DNA of 64,000 nt from Acidobacteriota bacterium (GTDB lineage Bacteria; Acidobacteriota; Vicinamibacteria; Vicinamibacterales; UBA2999): NCBI GenBank assembly GCA_947482665.1, contig CANKJK010000015.1, positions 1-64,000 of the forward strand, read 5' to 3'. Shown piece by piece: positions 51,193 to 60,420 of the stretch. How positions within the stretch are numbered: position 1 is the stretch's first letter; each line of letters starts with the position of its first letter. Under the pieces are notes generated by a model. That model worked only from the letters and a program-made list of their open reading frames with translations, was not told the DNA's origin and ran no database searches. The position numbers and the translations under genes were made by a program.

Positions 51193-51867
51193 TTGTCGTC
51201 CCTCTGGCAACTTCTCTTCTCGCCTCGGCAAACCGTCCGGCGCCTGGCATCAGCTCCTCAACCGGCGCTCTGGCTCGGTTCAACTGCCTTCCTCATTGTG
51301 GTTGCCCGGGCCGGCCTCCTGGCGACGACGGCCGGCCAGCAGGCCCTGGCGGACCAATGGGTCCAACGGGCGGAGGCATTCGGCCTGTCCGTCGACGACG
51401 CCCTGTTTGCACGCATCGAGGCCCTCGGCAGCCACGGAGCGCTCTATGGCGTGGCGCTCGGCCTTGTGCTGGGGCTCCTGCTGCCACTCGTCGTGGCGCT
51501 GGTCATCAAGACTCTCAGCTCCGGCCGTGGATCGTGGGCGGCCGCGGTGACACTCGCCGGCTATGCCAGCGTGCCCCTGGTCCTGCGGGAACTGGTCGCG
51601 CTGCCCATTGGTCTCGTGCGTGAATCATTGGCGAGCCCGCTGACGCTGGGCACGCTCTTTCCGATGCTGGACGAGGCCTCTCCCGTGGCGCGCTTCCTCT
51701 GGTCCATCGACGTCTTCGTCTGCTGGTGGCTGCTGCTGGCCGCGCTGGGCGCCGCCGCCCTGTCTGGCCGCAAAGCGACCCCCATCGCTACGGCCTTTGC
51801 CACCGTCTACGCCGCCGGAGCACTGTTGCTTTCGGCTGCCATCTACCTCGCCAGCCGCACCGCCTGA
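51193..51867 (+). CDS. Yip1-family membrane protein
   Basis: 224 residues from TTG 51193, chosen because AGGGAG lies 4 bases upstream and the family-typical LFSPRQTVRRLASAPQPALW then begins the protein; TTG 51172 would add seven residues. Five hydrophobic segments, with AAVTLAGYASVPLVLRELV matching the Yip1 domain core. Bacterial function unknown. 15 bases before the MacA-like gene, probably co-transcribed. Confidence 0.7.
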   Translation: MSSLWQLLFSPRQTVRRLASAPQPALWLGSTAFLIVVARAGLLATTAGQQALADQWVQRAEAFGLSVDDALFARIEALGSHGALYGVALGLVLGLLLPLVVALVIKTLSSGRGSWAAAVTLAGYASVPLVLRELVALPIGLVRESLASPLTLGTLFPMLDEASPVARFLWSIDVFVCWWLLLAALGAAALSGRKATPIATAFATVYAAGALLLSAAIYLASRTA

Positions 51868-51882
51868 TTACCCGGAGACAGG

Positions 51883-53214
51883 ATGAAGAAACTCATCATC
51901 GCGATTCTTGTGCTCGGAGTCCTGATCGGGGGCGGAATCGTCGGCTTCCGGCGCTATCGGGCCCGCCAGAAGGAAATCATCGTTACCACGGAAACCGTGG
52001 CGGCCCGAGACCTGGCGGCGATCGTCTCGGCCTCCGGGAAGATTCAGCCCAATCGCCTCGTCAACATCAGCGCGGACACACCCGGACGCGTCGTCAATCT
52101 GAACGTGCAGGAAGGCCAGCGCGTCACCAGGGGACAATTCCTCCTGCAGATTGACCCCAAGTCCCTGCGCACCCGCGTGGAAGGCGGCGCGGCATCCCTC
52201 AAGGCCGCGGAAGGCTCACTGGGCCAGATGCGGCAGGCCATCGAAACGGCCCGCGTGCAGCTCGAGCAGAACCAGAAGAGTCTGGCCCGGCAGCGCGACC
52301 TCTGGAAGGAAGGGCTCACCACGCGCGAGAGCCTCGACCGCGCAGAGTCGGACGCGAAGGCGGCGGAGTCGGCGCTGCGTGAGCGGGAGCGTCTGGTGGA
52401 TTCCCAGTCCGCGCGTATTTCGCAGGAGCGCGCGTCGCTGCAGAGCGCCGAGTACGACTTGAGCAAAGTCCGGATTGAGTCGCCCATCGACGGCATCGTG
52501 ACGCGGCGCAACATCCAGGAAGGCGAGACGGCCGTCGTCGGCACCATGAACAACGCCGGGACGGTCCTGCTGACACTGGCGGACATGTCGAAGATCCAGG
52601 CGGAGGTCGAAGTCGACGAGACGAATATTCCGCAGGTCGCACTCGGGCAGGTCGCGACGGTGACCATCGACGCCATCCCGGACCGCACATTCCGCGGGCA
52701 TGTCACAGAGATCGGAAACAGCCCCATCCAGACCACCGGCGGGACAACCACCGGCACGCAGGCCACGAACTTCAAGGTCGTCATCGCGCTCGACGAGGCG
52801 GTGCCCGACGTCCGCCCCGGCTTCACCTGCACGGCCGACATCACCACAGCCACTCGCACCAAGGTGCCCGCAGTGCCCATTCCGGCAGTCGCGGTCCGCG
52901 AACTGGTCGTGGATGTGGACGGCACGGTGCTCCCGCAGAAGCGGCCCGCCACGCAGGCGAAACCGGGAACGCCGGCACCAGCGGTCGTGCCCGTCGAACT
53001 GAAACCCGGCCAGACCCGCAAGGAGACCGAAGGCGTCTTTGTGCTGCGGGGCGGCAAGGCCGCCTATGTCACCATCAAGGTGGGCATCGGCGGCGAGCGG
53101 TACTTCGAGGTGCTGTCGGGGCTCTCGGTCGGCGACCAGGTCATCACGGGCCCCTACAGCGTCGTGCGAGGCCTGTACGACGGCGACATCGTCACGATCG
53201 ATACGGCGAAGTGA
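51883..53214 (+). CDS. MacA-like periplasmic adaptor (HlyD family)
   Basis: 443 residues. One N-terminal membrane anchor (LIIAILVLGVLIGGGIVGF), a first barrel/lipoyl half (VSASGKIQPNRLVNISAD), a long coiled-coil hairpin (about 105-195), the second lipoyl half (VRIESPIDGIVTRRNIQEGE) and beta-barrel and membrane-proximal domains, as in MacA-type adaptors. A Pro/Ala-rich insert near residue 350 is unusual. The stop overlaps the permease GTG start. Confidence 0.9.
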   Translation: MKKLIIAILVLGVLIGGGIVGFRRYRARQKEIIVTTETVAARDLAAIVSASGKIQPNRLVNISADTPGRVVNLNVQEGQRVTRGQFLLQIDPKSLRTRVEGGAASLKAAEGSLGQMRQAIETARVQLEQNQKSLARQRDLWKEGLTTRESLDRAESDAKAAESALRERERLVDSQSARISQERASLQSAEYDLSKVRIESPIDGIVTRRNIQEGETAVVGTMNNAGTVLLTLADMSKIQAEVEVDETNIPQVALGQVATVTIDAIPDRTFRGHVTEIGNSPIQTTGGTTTGTQATNFKVVIALDEAVPDVRPGFTCTADITTATRTKVPAVPIPAVAVRELVVDVDGTVLPQKRPATQAKPGTPAPAVVPVELKPGQTRKETEGVFVLRGGKAAYVTIKVGIGGERYFEVLSGLSVGDQVITGPYSVVRGLYDGDIVTIDTAK

Positions 53215-54437
53215 ACCAGGTCCTCGAGTCCGCGCGCATCGCCCTCGGCTCGATCTGGAGCGCCAAGTTGCGCTCCTTCATGACGGTGCTCGGCAACATC
53301 GTCGCCGTCACCTCGATTGTGGTCGTGGTCGCGCTCATCCGCGGGCTCAATGAATCCGTGACGGCCGCCATCCTCAGTCAGGCCGGCGCCGACTCCTTCA
53401 GCGTGCAGCAGTACCCGGTCGCGCGGGGCGACGCAGACTTCGAGAAGATCCGCAACAACCCCTACGTCTCCCTGCGGGATGCCTCGGCCATTCGGCGATA
53501 TGCCGTCACGGCCACCGCCGTCATGGCGGACGTGTCCGGAACGGCGCGGGTCGGCTACCGCGAGAAGTCGATCGACAGCACCAAGGTCCGCGGCGTCACC
53601 GCGGACTACGTCCACTTCTCCAGTTTCGACGCGGAACGCGGCCGCCTCATGAGCACGACGGAGGTCGACTCGGCCAGACCGGTGGCGGTCATCGGGTGGC
53701 AAACGGCCGATCGCCTCTTCGGCACCGACGTCGACCCCCTGGAGAAATCCATCCAGGTGAACGGGCGGCACTTTCGTGTGGTCGGTGTCAGCGCGAAGAA
53801 GGGATCGCTCCTCGGGCAATCGCAGGACGAATTCGTCATCATCCCCATCGACCAGTTTCTGTCGATGTTCGGGTCGCGGCGCTCCCTCTCCCTCACCGTC
53901 AAGCCGCGCGACATGAGCCGGATCCGTCAGGCCATGGACGAGGCCATCGTGGCGCTGCGATCGTCGCGCCGTCTCCGGCCAGCCCAAGCGGAGAATTTTG
54001 GCGTCTTCACGTCGGACACGTTCCTCGACATCTACAACCAGGCCACGTCGGGCATCTTCGCCGTGTTGGTCGGCGTCGTCGCGCTCTCGCTCGTGGTGGG
54101 CGGTATCGTCATCATGAACATCATGCTCATGGCCGTCAGCGAGCGCACGCGGGAGATCGGCCTGCGGAAGGCGCTCGGTGCCAAGAGCCGCGACATCCTC
54201 ACACAGATCCTGACTGAATCCGTGGTGCTCTCCGTCTTCGGCGGCATCATGGGGACCATCTTCGGTTCGCTGATCGCGCTGGCCATCGCGAGCATCACGC
54301 CGGTGCCGGCCGCCGTGGAACTGTGGTCGGTGACGCTCGGGATTGGCATCACGGCCGTCGTGGGCCTCTTCTTCGGCTTGTACCCGGCCATGCGGGCGTC
54401 ACGCCTGGATCCCATCGAGGCCCTGAGACGCGAATGA
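53211..54437 (+). CDS. MacB-like ABC permease (first copy)
   Basis: 408 residues, GTG start overlapping the adaptor stop. One membrane helix near the N terminus (LRSFMTVLGNIVAVTSIVVVV), a large periplasmic MacB_PCD domain, then the FtsX domain with three helices, GGIVIMNIMLMAVSERTREIG, RKALGAKSRDI and YPAMRASRLDPIEALRRE. No nucleotide-binding domain is attached. Ends overlapping the second permease. Confidence 0.9.
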   Translation: MNQVLESARIALGSIWSAKLRSFMTVLGNIVAVTSIVVVVALIRGLNESVTAAILSQAGADSFSVQQYPVARGDADFEKIRNNPYVSLRDASAIRRYAVTATAVMADVSGTARVGYREKSIDSTKVRGVTADYVHFSSFDAERGRLMSTTEVDSARPVAVIGWQTADRLFGTDVDPLEKSIQVNGRHFRVVGVSAKKGSLLGQSQDEFVIIPIDQFLSMFGSRRSLSLTVKPRDMSRIRQAMDEAIVALRSSRRLRPAQAENFGVFTSDTFLDIYNQATSGIFAVLVGVVALSLVVGGIVIMNIMLMAVSERTREIGLRKALGAKSRDILTQILTESVVLSVFGGIMGTIFGSLIALAIASITPVPAAVELWSVTLGIGITAVVGLFFGLYPAMRASRLDPIEALRRE

Positions 54438-55744
54438 GATTGACACTGGTCGGCGAGGTCATCCGGATGGCGCTGTCGACGGTCCGCGCGAATCGGCTGC
54501 GGTCCGCGTTGACCGTGCTCGGGGTCGTGATCGGCGTGTCCTCCATCGTCGGCATGACGTCGCTCATCCGTGGCTTCGACGAGTCCCTGCGAGGCATGAT
54601 CGCCGCCGTCGGCCCCGACACGATCTTCGTTCAGCGTTTCGGCTTTGCCAGCTTCTCCGGTCCAGGGGAGATGGTGAAGCTGATGAAGCGGCCCAATCTC
54701 ACGGTCGCCGACGCGGAGGCCATCGAGCGCGAAGCCTCCGGCACCGTACATCTCGTCGATATCGAACTCGGGGTCGGTGGGCCGCCGATGATGCGCCGCA
54801 TCAGCTTCGGGGACAAGGGTACGCGCCCGGCGGTGGTGATGGGAACCTCCGAACACTTCGCGGAAGGGACCCGTCTGCCCGTCACGATGGGCCGCTTCTT
54901 CAACGCGACCGAGCTCCAGTACCGCCGGAACGTGGCCGTCCTGGGCTACGGCCCCTGGGAAGTGCTCTTCGGCGAGACGGGCGTGGATCCGATCGGCAAG
55001 TTCATCCGCGTCGGGAACAACCGCTTCGAAGTCATCGGTGTGTTTGACAAGCGGCCGTCCGCCGGCGGTTTCAGCTTCAATCAGGACGACTTCGTCGTGA
55101 TTCCCCACACCGCGTACTCCCGAACCTTCGGTCTGAAGGCCGACGGGTTCCGGGGACCGGGTCCCGGCGGCGCCATGTTCAGCATCCTGCCGATTCAAAT
55201 CGCGCTGGTGCCCCGAGCTGGTGTGCCTCCGAAAGATGCCATCGCGGAGGTCGAGCGCATCATGCGAATCCGCCACGGTCTTCGGCTCGACGACGCGAAC
55301 GACTTCGACATCTCGACGCAGGACTCCATCCTCGGATTGTGGGACACGATCAGCGCCGGTACGTTTCTGGCGCTCGTGGTGATCTCATCGATTGCGCTCA
55401 TGGTGGGCGGCATCGGGGTCATGGCGATCATGATGATTTCCGTGACGGACCGGACGCGGGAGATCGGGGTCCGCAAGGCGCTCGGCGCCAGGCGCAGCGA
55501 GATCCTCTTTCAGTTCCTGACCGAGGCCGCCACCGTCACATCCCTGGGCGGCATCATCGGCGTCGTCCTCGGCAGCGCCATCGGCGTCGGCGTGCACCTC
55601 GCCTCGGGCTTCCCCATCTCACTGCCGTGGTGGTCCTTCGCGATCGGCCTCGGGTTCTCGGCCGCCGTCGGTATCTTCTTCGGGATGTATCCGGCCATCA
55701 AGGCCTCGCGCCTCGACCCCATCGAAGCACTGCGCTACGAATAG
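54434..55744 (+). CDS. MacB-like ABC permease (second copy)
   Basis: 436 residues from ATG 54434 (ATGA overlap). Same architecture: N-terminal helix with ALTVLGVVIGVSSIVGMTSL, periplasmic domain, FtsX domain with GGIGVMAIMMISVTDRTREIG and RKALGARRSEI, ending LDPIEALRYE. Clearly homologous to the first copy, so a diverged duplication; the pair may form a heterodimer. No ATPase gene follows; a 222-bp gap without a gene separates it from the convergent regulator. Confidence 0.9.
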   Translation: MRLTLVGEVIRMALSTVRANRLRSALTVLGVVIGVSSIVGMTSLIRGFDESLRGMIAAVGPDTIFVQRFGFASFSGPGEMVKLMKRPNLTVADAEAIEREASGTVHLVDIELGVGGPPMMRRISFGDKGTRPAVVMGTSEHFAEGTRLPVTMGRFFNATELQYRRNVAVLGYGPWEVLFGETGVDPIGKFIRVGNNRFEVIGVFDKRPSAGGFSFNQDDFVVIPHTAYSRTFGLKADGFRGPGPGGAMFSILPIQIALVPRAGVPPKDAIAEVERIMRIRHGLRLDDANDFDISTQDSILGLWDTISAGTFLALVVISSIALMVGGIGVMAIMMISVTDRTREIGVRKALGARRSEILFQFLTEAATVTSLGGIIGVVLGSAIGVGVHLASGFPISLPWWSFAIGLGFSAAVGIFFGMYPAIKASRLDPIEALRYE

Positions 55745-55966
55745 GCGTGCTGCCACGCCGCGCAAGGCTCGCGACGAGGCCGCTGGGCAGGATGTGGTTT
55801 CAGCGCGACTGACGTGAACGAGCTCAGGTACATGTCTCGTGCGCCCGCGGAGCGGAGAAAGCACATCCGGCCCCGCGACATCGTCCGGCTCACGGCTATA
55901 GGCCTGCCGTCCCGAGCCACTGACTGGCGCCAATCCGCCTCGCCGGCGCGGCCACCGAAGGTCCTG

Positions 55967-57466
55967 CTACGACTTGAAGCGCGAGACGTCGATACCGTAT
56001 TGCTGCACCTTGTACCGGATGATGCGCTCGGTGGACTGCAACAGCTGCGCCGCCTTGGCGCGGTTGCCGCGCGTGGTCTTCAGCGCATCCTGAATCAAAT
56101 CCTTCTCGAAGGCTCCAACGGTCTCGGCGAGGGGCAGGTTCGGCACCGTCCCGGTGGACTCCGCGGTCTGGAGGGTCGGCGGCAGATGGTGGCCGTGAAT
56201 CACGTTGCCATCACACACGAGCACCGCGCGCTCGATGGTGTTTTCCAGTTCCCGGACATTGCCCGGCCAGTGGTAACTCATCATCATGTCGATGGCGGGC
56301 GTGGAGATACGACGGATCTGCTTGCCGTGCTCGTTGGCGTACTTCTCAAGGAAGTGCTCGGCAATGAGCGTGATGTCCGTCTTCCGCTCGCGCAGCGGCG
56401 GCACGAAGATGGTGAACACATTCAGGCGGTAGTGCAGGTCAGCCCGGAATGTGCCAGCCGCGATCGCGTCCTCGAGGGGCTTGTTCGTGGCCGCGATGAG
56501 GCGGACGTTGGACTTGATCGGCTCATTGCCGCCCAGGCGCTCGTACTCCCGCTCCTGCAGCACGCGCAGGAGCTTGACCTGAGTGGCCAGGTTGATCTCC
56601 CCGATTTCATCCAGGAAGAGCGTTCCGCCTTCGGCCAGCTCGAAGCGGCCTTTCTTACGCTGGTCGGCTCCTGTAAACGCGCCCTTCTCATAGCCGAAGA
56701 GTTCCGACTCGATGAGCGTCTCCGGCAGGGCGCCGCAGCTGACCTTCACGAACGGCTTCCGGGCCCGCTGTGAGTTGTAGTGAATCGCGTGTGCGATGAG
56801 TTCCTTGCCTGTGCCGGACTCGCCGCGAATCAGCACGGTGGTATTCGCCCGCGCCACCTGCGAAATCTGCTCGAAGACCTGGCGCATCGGGCCGCCGCTC
56901 CCAATGATGTGGGAGAAGTCGTATTTCTCCTTCAACTCCTCCCGCAGGTGCAGGTTCTCGTCGCGAAGGCGCTGGCGCTCGGAGTCGACCAGACGCTCGA
57001 CCTTGAGCGCCTGCGCGATCATCGACGCGACGACGCGATACCGCTCCACCACGACGTCGTATTCGCGGTCTTTCTGGGGAGGCAGCTCCATCTCGACCGC
57101 ACCCAGACTCTTGCGGCCGATCAGGATCGGCACGCAGAAGAAGCTGCGATCAGGACCAGACCGCCCCGGCTTGCCGAAGAGCGGTTCCTGGGAGGTGTGA
57201 GGCACGACCATCGGGCGGCCGCTCTCCACGACGCTGTGCACCATGGCCATCGTGCCGCCGGGCTGGCCGCACGACACCTCCGTGCGGAGCTGGCCCGTGG
57301 TGGCGTCCGATACGATGATGGACCCGCGCACGACGTTGTCGGCCCGCTGAATCAGCTCGAGAGTCCGCTCGAGTGAGGGGCGCAACTTGCCGCTCGTCGT
57401 CAGGGCCTGGTTGATGTCCACCAGGACGCCGAAGGACTTTGTGGGCGGGGACACGCGATCAGACAT
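55967..57466 (-). CDS. GAF-domain sigma-54-dependent transcriptional activator
   Basis: 499 residues. An N-terminal GAF domain (about 25-165) is followed by an AAA+ domain with Walker A GESGTGKE, intact GAFTGA and GTLFLDEIGEIN, and a Fis-type helix-turn-helix (GNRAKAAQLLQSTERIIRYKV). The NifA-like layout responds to a small molecule or redox signal rather than phosphorylation. No nif genes or cognate target are in view; targets could include sigma-54 sites of the pilus locus (inference). Confidence 0.88.
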   Translation of the reverse strand: MSDRVSPPTKSFGVLVDINQALTTSGKLRPSLERTLELIQRADNVVRGSIIVSDATTGQLRTEVSCGQPGGTMAMVHSVVESGRPMVVPHTSQEPLFGKPGRSGPDRSFFCVPILIGRKSLGAVEMELPPQKDREYDVVVERYRVVASMIAQALKVERLVDSERQRLRDENLHLREELKEKYDFSHIIGSGGPMRQVFEQISQVARANTTVLIRGESGTGKELIAHAIHYNSQRARKPFVKVSCGALPETLIESELFGYEKGAFTGADQRKKGRFELAEGGTLFLDEIGEINLATQVKLLRVLQEREYERLGGNEPIKSNVRLIAATNKPLEDAIAAGTFRADLHYRLNVFTIFVPPLRERKTDITLIAEHFLEKYANEHGKQIRRISTPAIDMMMSYHWPGNVRELENTIERAVLVCDGNVIHGHHLPPTLQTAESTGTVPNLPLAETVGAFEKDLIQDALKTTRGNRAKAAQLLQSTERIIRYKVQQYGIDVSRFKS

Positions 57467-57505
57467 GTAGATGTAGTGATGATACCTAACTCATCCGCGC
57501 GCGCC

Positions 57506-57534
57506 TTGCCCCAGCGGTCAGCCCCGACTATCAT
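57506..57534 (+). promoter_or_regulatory. Sigma-70-type promoter for the EF-G-like gene
   Basis: TTGCCC (57506-57511), 17 bases, TATCAT (57529-57534): four and five consensus matches with ideal spacing, 49 bases before the ATG. Confidence 0.6.
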
Positions 57535-57583
57535 CCCCGCGATCAGGAAACCCTGCGATTCCCCGTCAGAGGAGGGACATCCC

Positions 57584-59683
57584 ATGAAGGTGTACGAGGC
57601 TGCCGATATTCGAAACGTGGCTGTCGTCGGCCATGGAGGGTGCGGCAAGACGCAACTGATCTCGGCGTTGCTCTTTGCTGCTGGCGCCGTCACCAGGCTG
57701 GGCCGGGTGGACGATGGCACGACCGTGACGGACTTCGACGACGAAGCCATCGCCAGGCGCCACACGCTGACAGCCAGCCTCGCCTGGGCCGAGTGGCGGG
57801 GCTGCAAGATCAACCTCATCGATACACCGGGATTCGCCAACTTCCTCACCGATGCCCGCACCGCCCTTCGGGTTGTGGAGGCCGCGCTGGTTGCCGTCGA
57901 TGGCGTGGCCGGCGTGGAGGTCCAGACCGAGAAGTTCTGGGCTGAGGCCGCCGTCCTTGGTCTTCCTCGGGTCGTTACGGTGAACCGGCTTGACCGCGAC
58001 CGCGCGAGCCTGCCGCGGACGCTGGAGGCGCTCCAGACGCACCTGGACCGGGCCATCGTGCCGGTGCAGCTGCCGATTGGCGAAGAGAAGGGTTTCTCCG
58101 GTGTGGTGGATCTGCTCTCCATGCGGGCCTTCACGGTCGACCCCGATGCGACCGGCGCGATTCACGAGAGCGAGATCCCCTCTGAGATGAGCGGTGAGGC
58201 GGCCGAAGCGCGCGAGCGACTGATCGAGATGGTGGCCGAGGCGGATGAGACGCTGATGGAGCGATTCTTCGCCGAAGGCACTCTGACTCAGGACGAGCTG
58301 ATCGCCGGCTTCCGAAGGGGCGTGGCCACGGCGAAGATCTTCCCGCTGGTGTGCACCTCCGCGACTGCTGCGGTTGGCCTTCAGCCCCTACTGGACCTCC
58401 TGACCACCATCGTCCCGTCTCCGGCCGAGCGGCCGATGACTGCCCAGGATGCTGCCGGCGGAGCCATCGCGGTCACGGCGGCTGACGCCGCTGCCTATTC
58501 TGCCTTTGTCTGGAAGACCATTGCGGACCCGTTTGCCGGTCGCATCACGATGCTCAGGGTGGGCTCCGGTGTCCTCCATTCCGACTCGGCCGTGCACAAC
58601 GCGACGCGCGACAGCTCCGAGCGGTTCGGGCACCTGCTCGTCCTGCAAGGCAAGACGCAGACGCACGTGGCTGAACTCCATGCGGGCGACCTCGGCGCTG
58701 TCGCGAAGCTGAGGGATACCGCCACCGGCGACACTCTGGCCGAGAAGACGACGTCGATTCGTTTTGCGCCCCTCCTGTTCCCCGAGCCGGTTCTCGCCTA
58801 CGCGATCGAGCCGAAGACGCACGGGGACGAGGACAAGATCAGCTCGGCCATGCACCGCCTGCAGGAGGAAGACCCGACGGTCAGCTACAGCCGGGACCCT
58901 CAGACCCACGAACTCCTGCTGGCTGGACAGGGCCAGTTGCACATCGAGGTCACGGTCGCGAAGTTGCGCAGGCGCTTCGGGGTCGAGGTCCTGCTCAAGC
59001 CGCCACGGATTCCCTACCGGGAGACAATCACGGCCGCGGCCGAGGCGCATGGCCGGCACAAGAAGCAGACCGGTGGCCACGGCCAGTTCGGCGATTGTCA
59101 GATCAGGGTCGAGCCACTCCCTCGTGGGACGGACTTCGAGTTCGTCGACGATATCTTCGGCGGTGCTATTCCCAGACAGTTTGTGCCCGCCGTGGAAAAG
59201 GGCATCCGAGAAGCGCGCACCCGCGGATGGCTCGCCGGCTATCCGATGGTCGACTTCCGGGCCACGGTGTTCGACGGGTCGTACCACGATGTCGACTCGA
59301 ACGAACTCTCCTTCAAGATGGCCGGTTCTCTCGCCTTCAAGGACGCCATGACGCGTGCCAAGGTGACGCTCCTGGAGCCCGTGATGCAGGTTGAGGTCTA
59401 TGCGCCGAGCGACTTCGCTGGCGATCTGATGGGCGACCTCAATGGGCGGCGTGGTCACATCGATGGGATGGAGACCCGCGGCTCAACCACCGTGATCAAG
59501 GCCCGTGTGCCCATGGCCGAGATGCTGACCTACGAACAGCAGCTCACGTCAGCCACGGGCGGGCGCGGCAGCTATCACATGGAGTATTCGCATTACGCCG
59601 AGGTGCCGCACGCCCTGCAGGCGAAGATCGTCGCGCACGCGAAGGCCGAGCGCGGGCACGGGCAGGTCGAGGACGAGGCGTAG
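57584..59683 (+). CDS. Elongation factor G-like protein
   Basis: 699 residues from ATG 57584, with AGGAGG at 57569-57575; the frame is open upstream without a ribosome site. GTPase domain with G1 GHGGCGKT (16-23) instead of the canonical AHIDAGKT, G2 region RRHTLT instead of RGITI, G3 DTPGF and G4 NRLD; domains II-V follow with QGQLHIEV and KKQTGGHGQFGD as in EF-G. These departures mark the EF-G paralogue group rather than housekeeping EF-G. The exact role is unknown. Confidence 0.85.
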   Translation: MKVYEAADIRNVAVVGHGGCGKTQLISALLFAAGAVTRLGRVDDGTTVTDFDDEAIARRHTLTASLAWAEWRGCKINLIDTPGFANFLTDARTALRVVEAALVAVDGVAGVEVQTEKFWAEAAVLGLPRVVTVNRLDRDRASLPRTLEALQTHLDRAIVPVQLPIGEEKGFSGVVDLLSMRAFTVDPDATGAIHESEIPSEMSGEAAEARERLIEMVAEADETLMERFFAEGTLTQDELIAGFRRGVATAKIFPLVCTSATAAVGLQPLLDLLTTIVPSPAERPMTAQDAAGGAIAVTAADAAAYSAFVWKTIADPFAGRITMLRVGSGVLHSDSAVHNATRDSSERFGHLLVLQGKTQTHVAELHAGDLGAVAKLRDTATGDTLAEKTTSIRFAPLLFPEPVLAYAIEPKTHGDEDKISSAMHRLQEEDPTVSYSRDPQTHELLLAGQGQLHIEVTVAKLRRRFGVEVLLKPPRIPYRETITAAAEAHGRHKKQTGGHGQFGDCQIRVEPLPRGTDFEFVDDIFGGAIPRQFVPAVEKGIREARTRGWLAGYPMVDFRATVFDGSYHDVDSNELSFKMAGSLAFKDAMTRAKVTLLEPVMQVEVYAPSDFAGDLMGDLNGRRGHIDGMETRGSTTVIKARVPMAEMLTYEQQLTSATGGRGSYHMEYSHYAEVPHALQAKIVAHAKAERGHGQVEDEA

Positions 59684-59709
59684 GCGGGGACGGTCAGTCT
59701 GCAAAACAA

Positions 59710-59739
59710 AAGGCCCCAGGCGCAAACGCCTGGGGCCTT
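59710..59739 (-). terminator. Strong intrinsic terminator of the ribosomal operon
   Basis: AAGGCCCCAGGCG (59710-59722) pairs perfectly with 59727-59739 (13 bp, loop CAAA). On the minus strand the stem is followed by TTGTTTTG after the paired TT, a good U-tract; on the plus strand only TTC follows. It mainly ends the rplQ transcript and may also stop the convergent EF-G-like gene. Confidence 0.9.
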
Positions 59740-59785
59740 CAACATCATGCAGCGTGGCGCCTTGCGCCGTGGACGCCGCCTTTCT

Positions 59786-60379
59786 CTAGGCGCCGCCAGC
59801 CTTGCGCGGCGTGGTGACCTTGCGGGCGCCACGCGACTGGCCACCGGCCTTGGCCTTACCGGGCACGCTGGCCTGATTGCCGCGGACGCGACCAGCGGTC
59901 GCGCGCAGGCGCTCGCCGACGCTCTTCTTCGGCTTTGACGCCTCACCCTCGGCGGCTTCGGCCTCGGCTTCGGCCTTGGCGGCCTTCGGATCGAACTCGC
60001 TGCCCACCAGTTCCACGAGCGCGGTGTCCGCACCGTCGCCACGGCGGAAGCCGGTCTTGAGGATTCGGGTGTAGCCACCGGGACGTTCCGCGAAACGCGG
60101 CGCCAGAGAATCGAACAGCTTCGAGACGACCTCCCGATCCTGGAGGTCCTTCAGCACCAGACGTCTGGCGTTCAGGACCTTGCTGTCGGCGGCCCCAGCG
60201 GCCACGCCGCGCTTGGCCACGGTGATCAGCCGCTCCACAAAGGGCCGCAGTTCCTTGGCCTTGGGAAGCGTGGTTTCAATGTGCTCATGACGCAACAGAG
60301 CGGTGGCCAGATTGCGCAGCAGCGCCAGGCGGTGCTCCGTCACGCGTCCGAGCTTGCGGTGTGCGACGTTGTGTCTCAT
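59786..60379 (-). CDS. rplQ: 50S ribosomal protein L17
   Basis: 197 residues. The L17 core (about 1-127) starts [20 protein letters not shown] and has [16 protein letters not shown] and [17 protein letters not shown] further 70 residues, Ala/Glu-rich then Lys/Arg/Gly-rich ([37 protein letters not shown]), are absent from E. coli L17. Last gene of the alpha operon, 41 bases after rpoA. Confidence 0.95.
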   Translation of the reverse strand: MRHNVAHRKLGRVTEHRLALLRNLATALLRHEHIETTLPKAKELRPFVERLITVAKRGVAAGAADSKVLNARRLVLKDLQDREVVSKLFDSLAPRFAERPGGYTRILKTGFRRGDGADTALVELVGSEFDPKAAKAEAEAEAAEGEASKPKKSVGERLRATAGRVRGNQASVPGKAKAGGQSRGARKVTTPRKAGGA

Positions 60380-60420
60380 AGCAGTCTTCCGTTCCTACCG
60401 GGTTCGTCAGGCCAGCCGGC

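Noticed and set aside
55745-55966. 222-bp gap between the second MacB-like gene and the GAF regulator
   Set aside because: Searched by eye on both strands for a small gene, tRNA or terminator; no convincing feature found.
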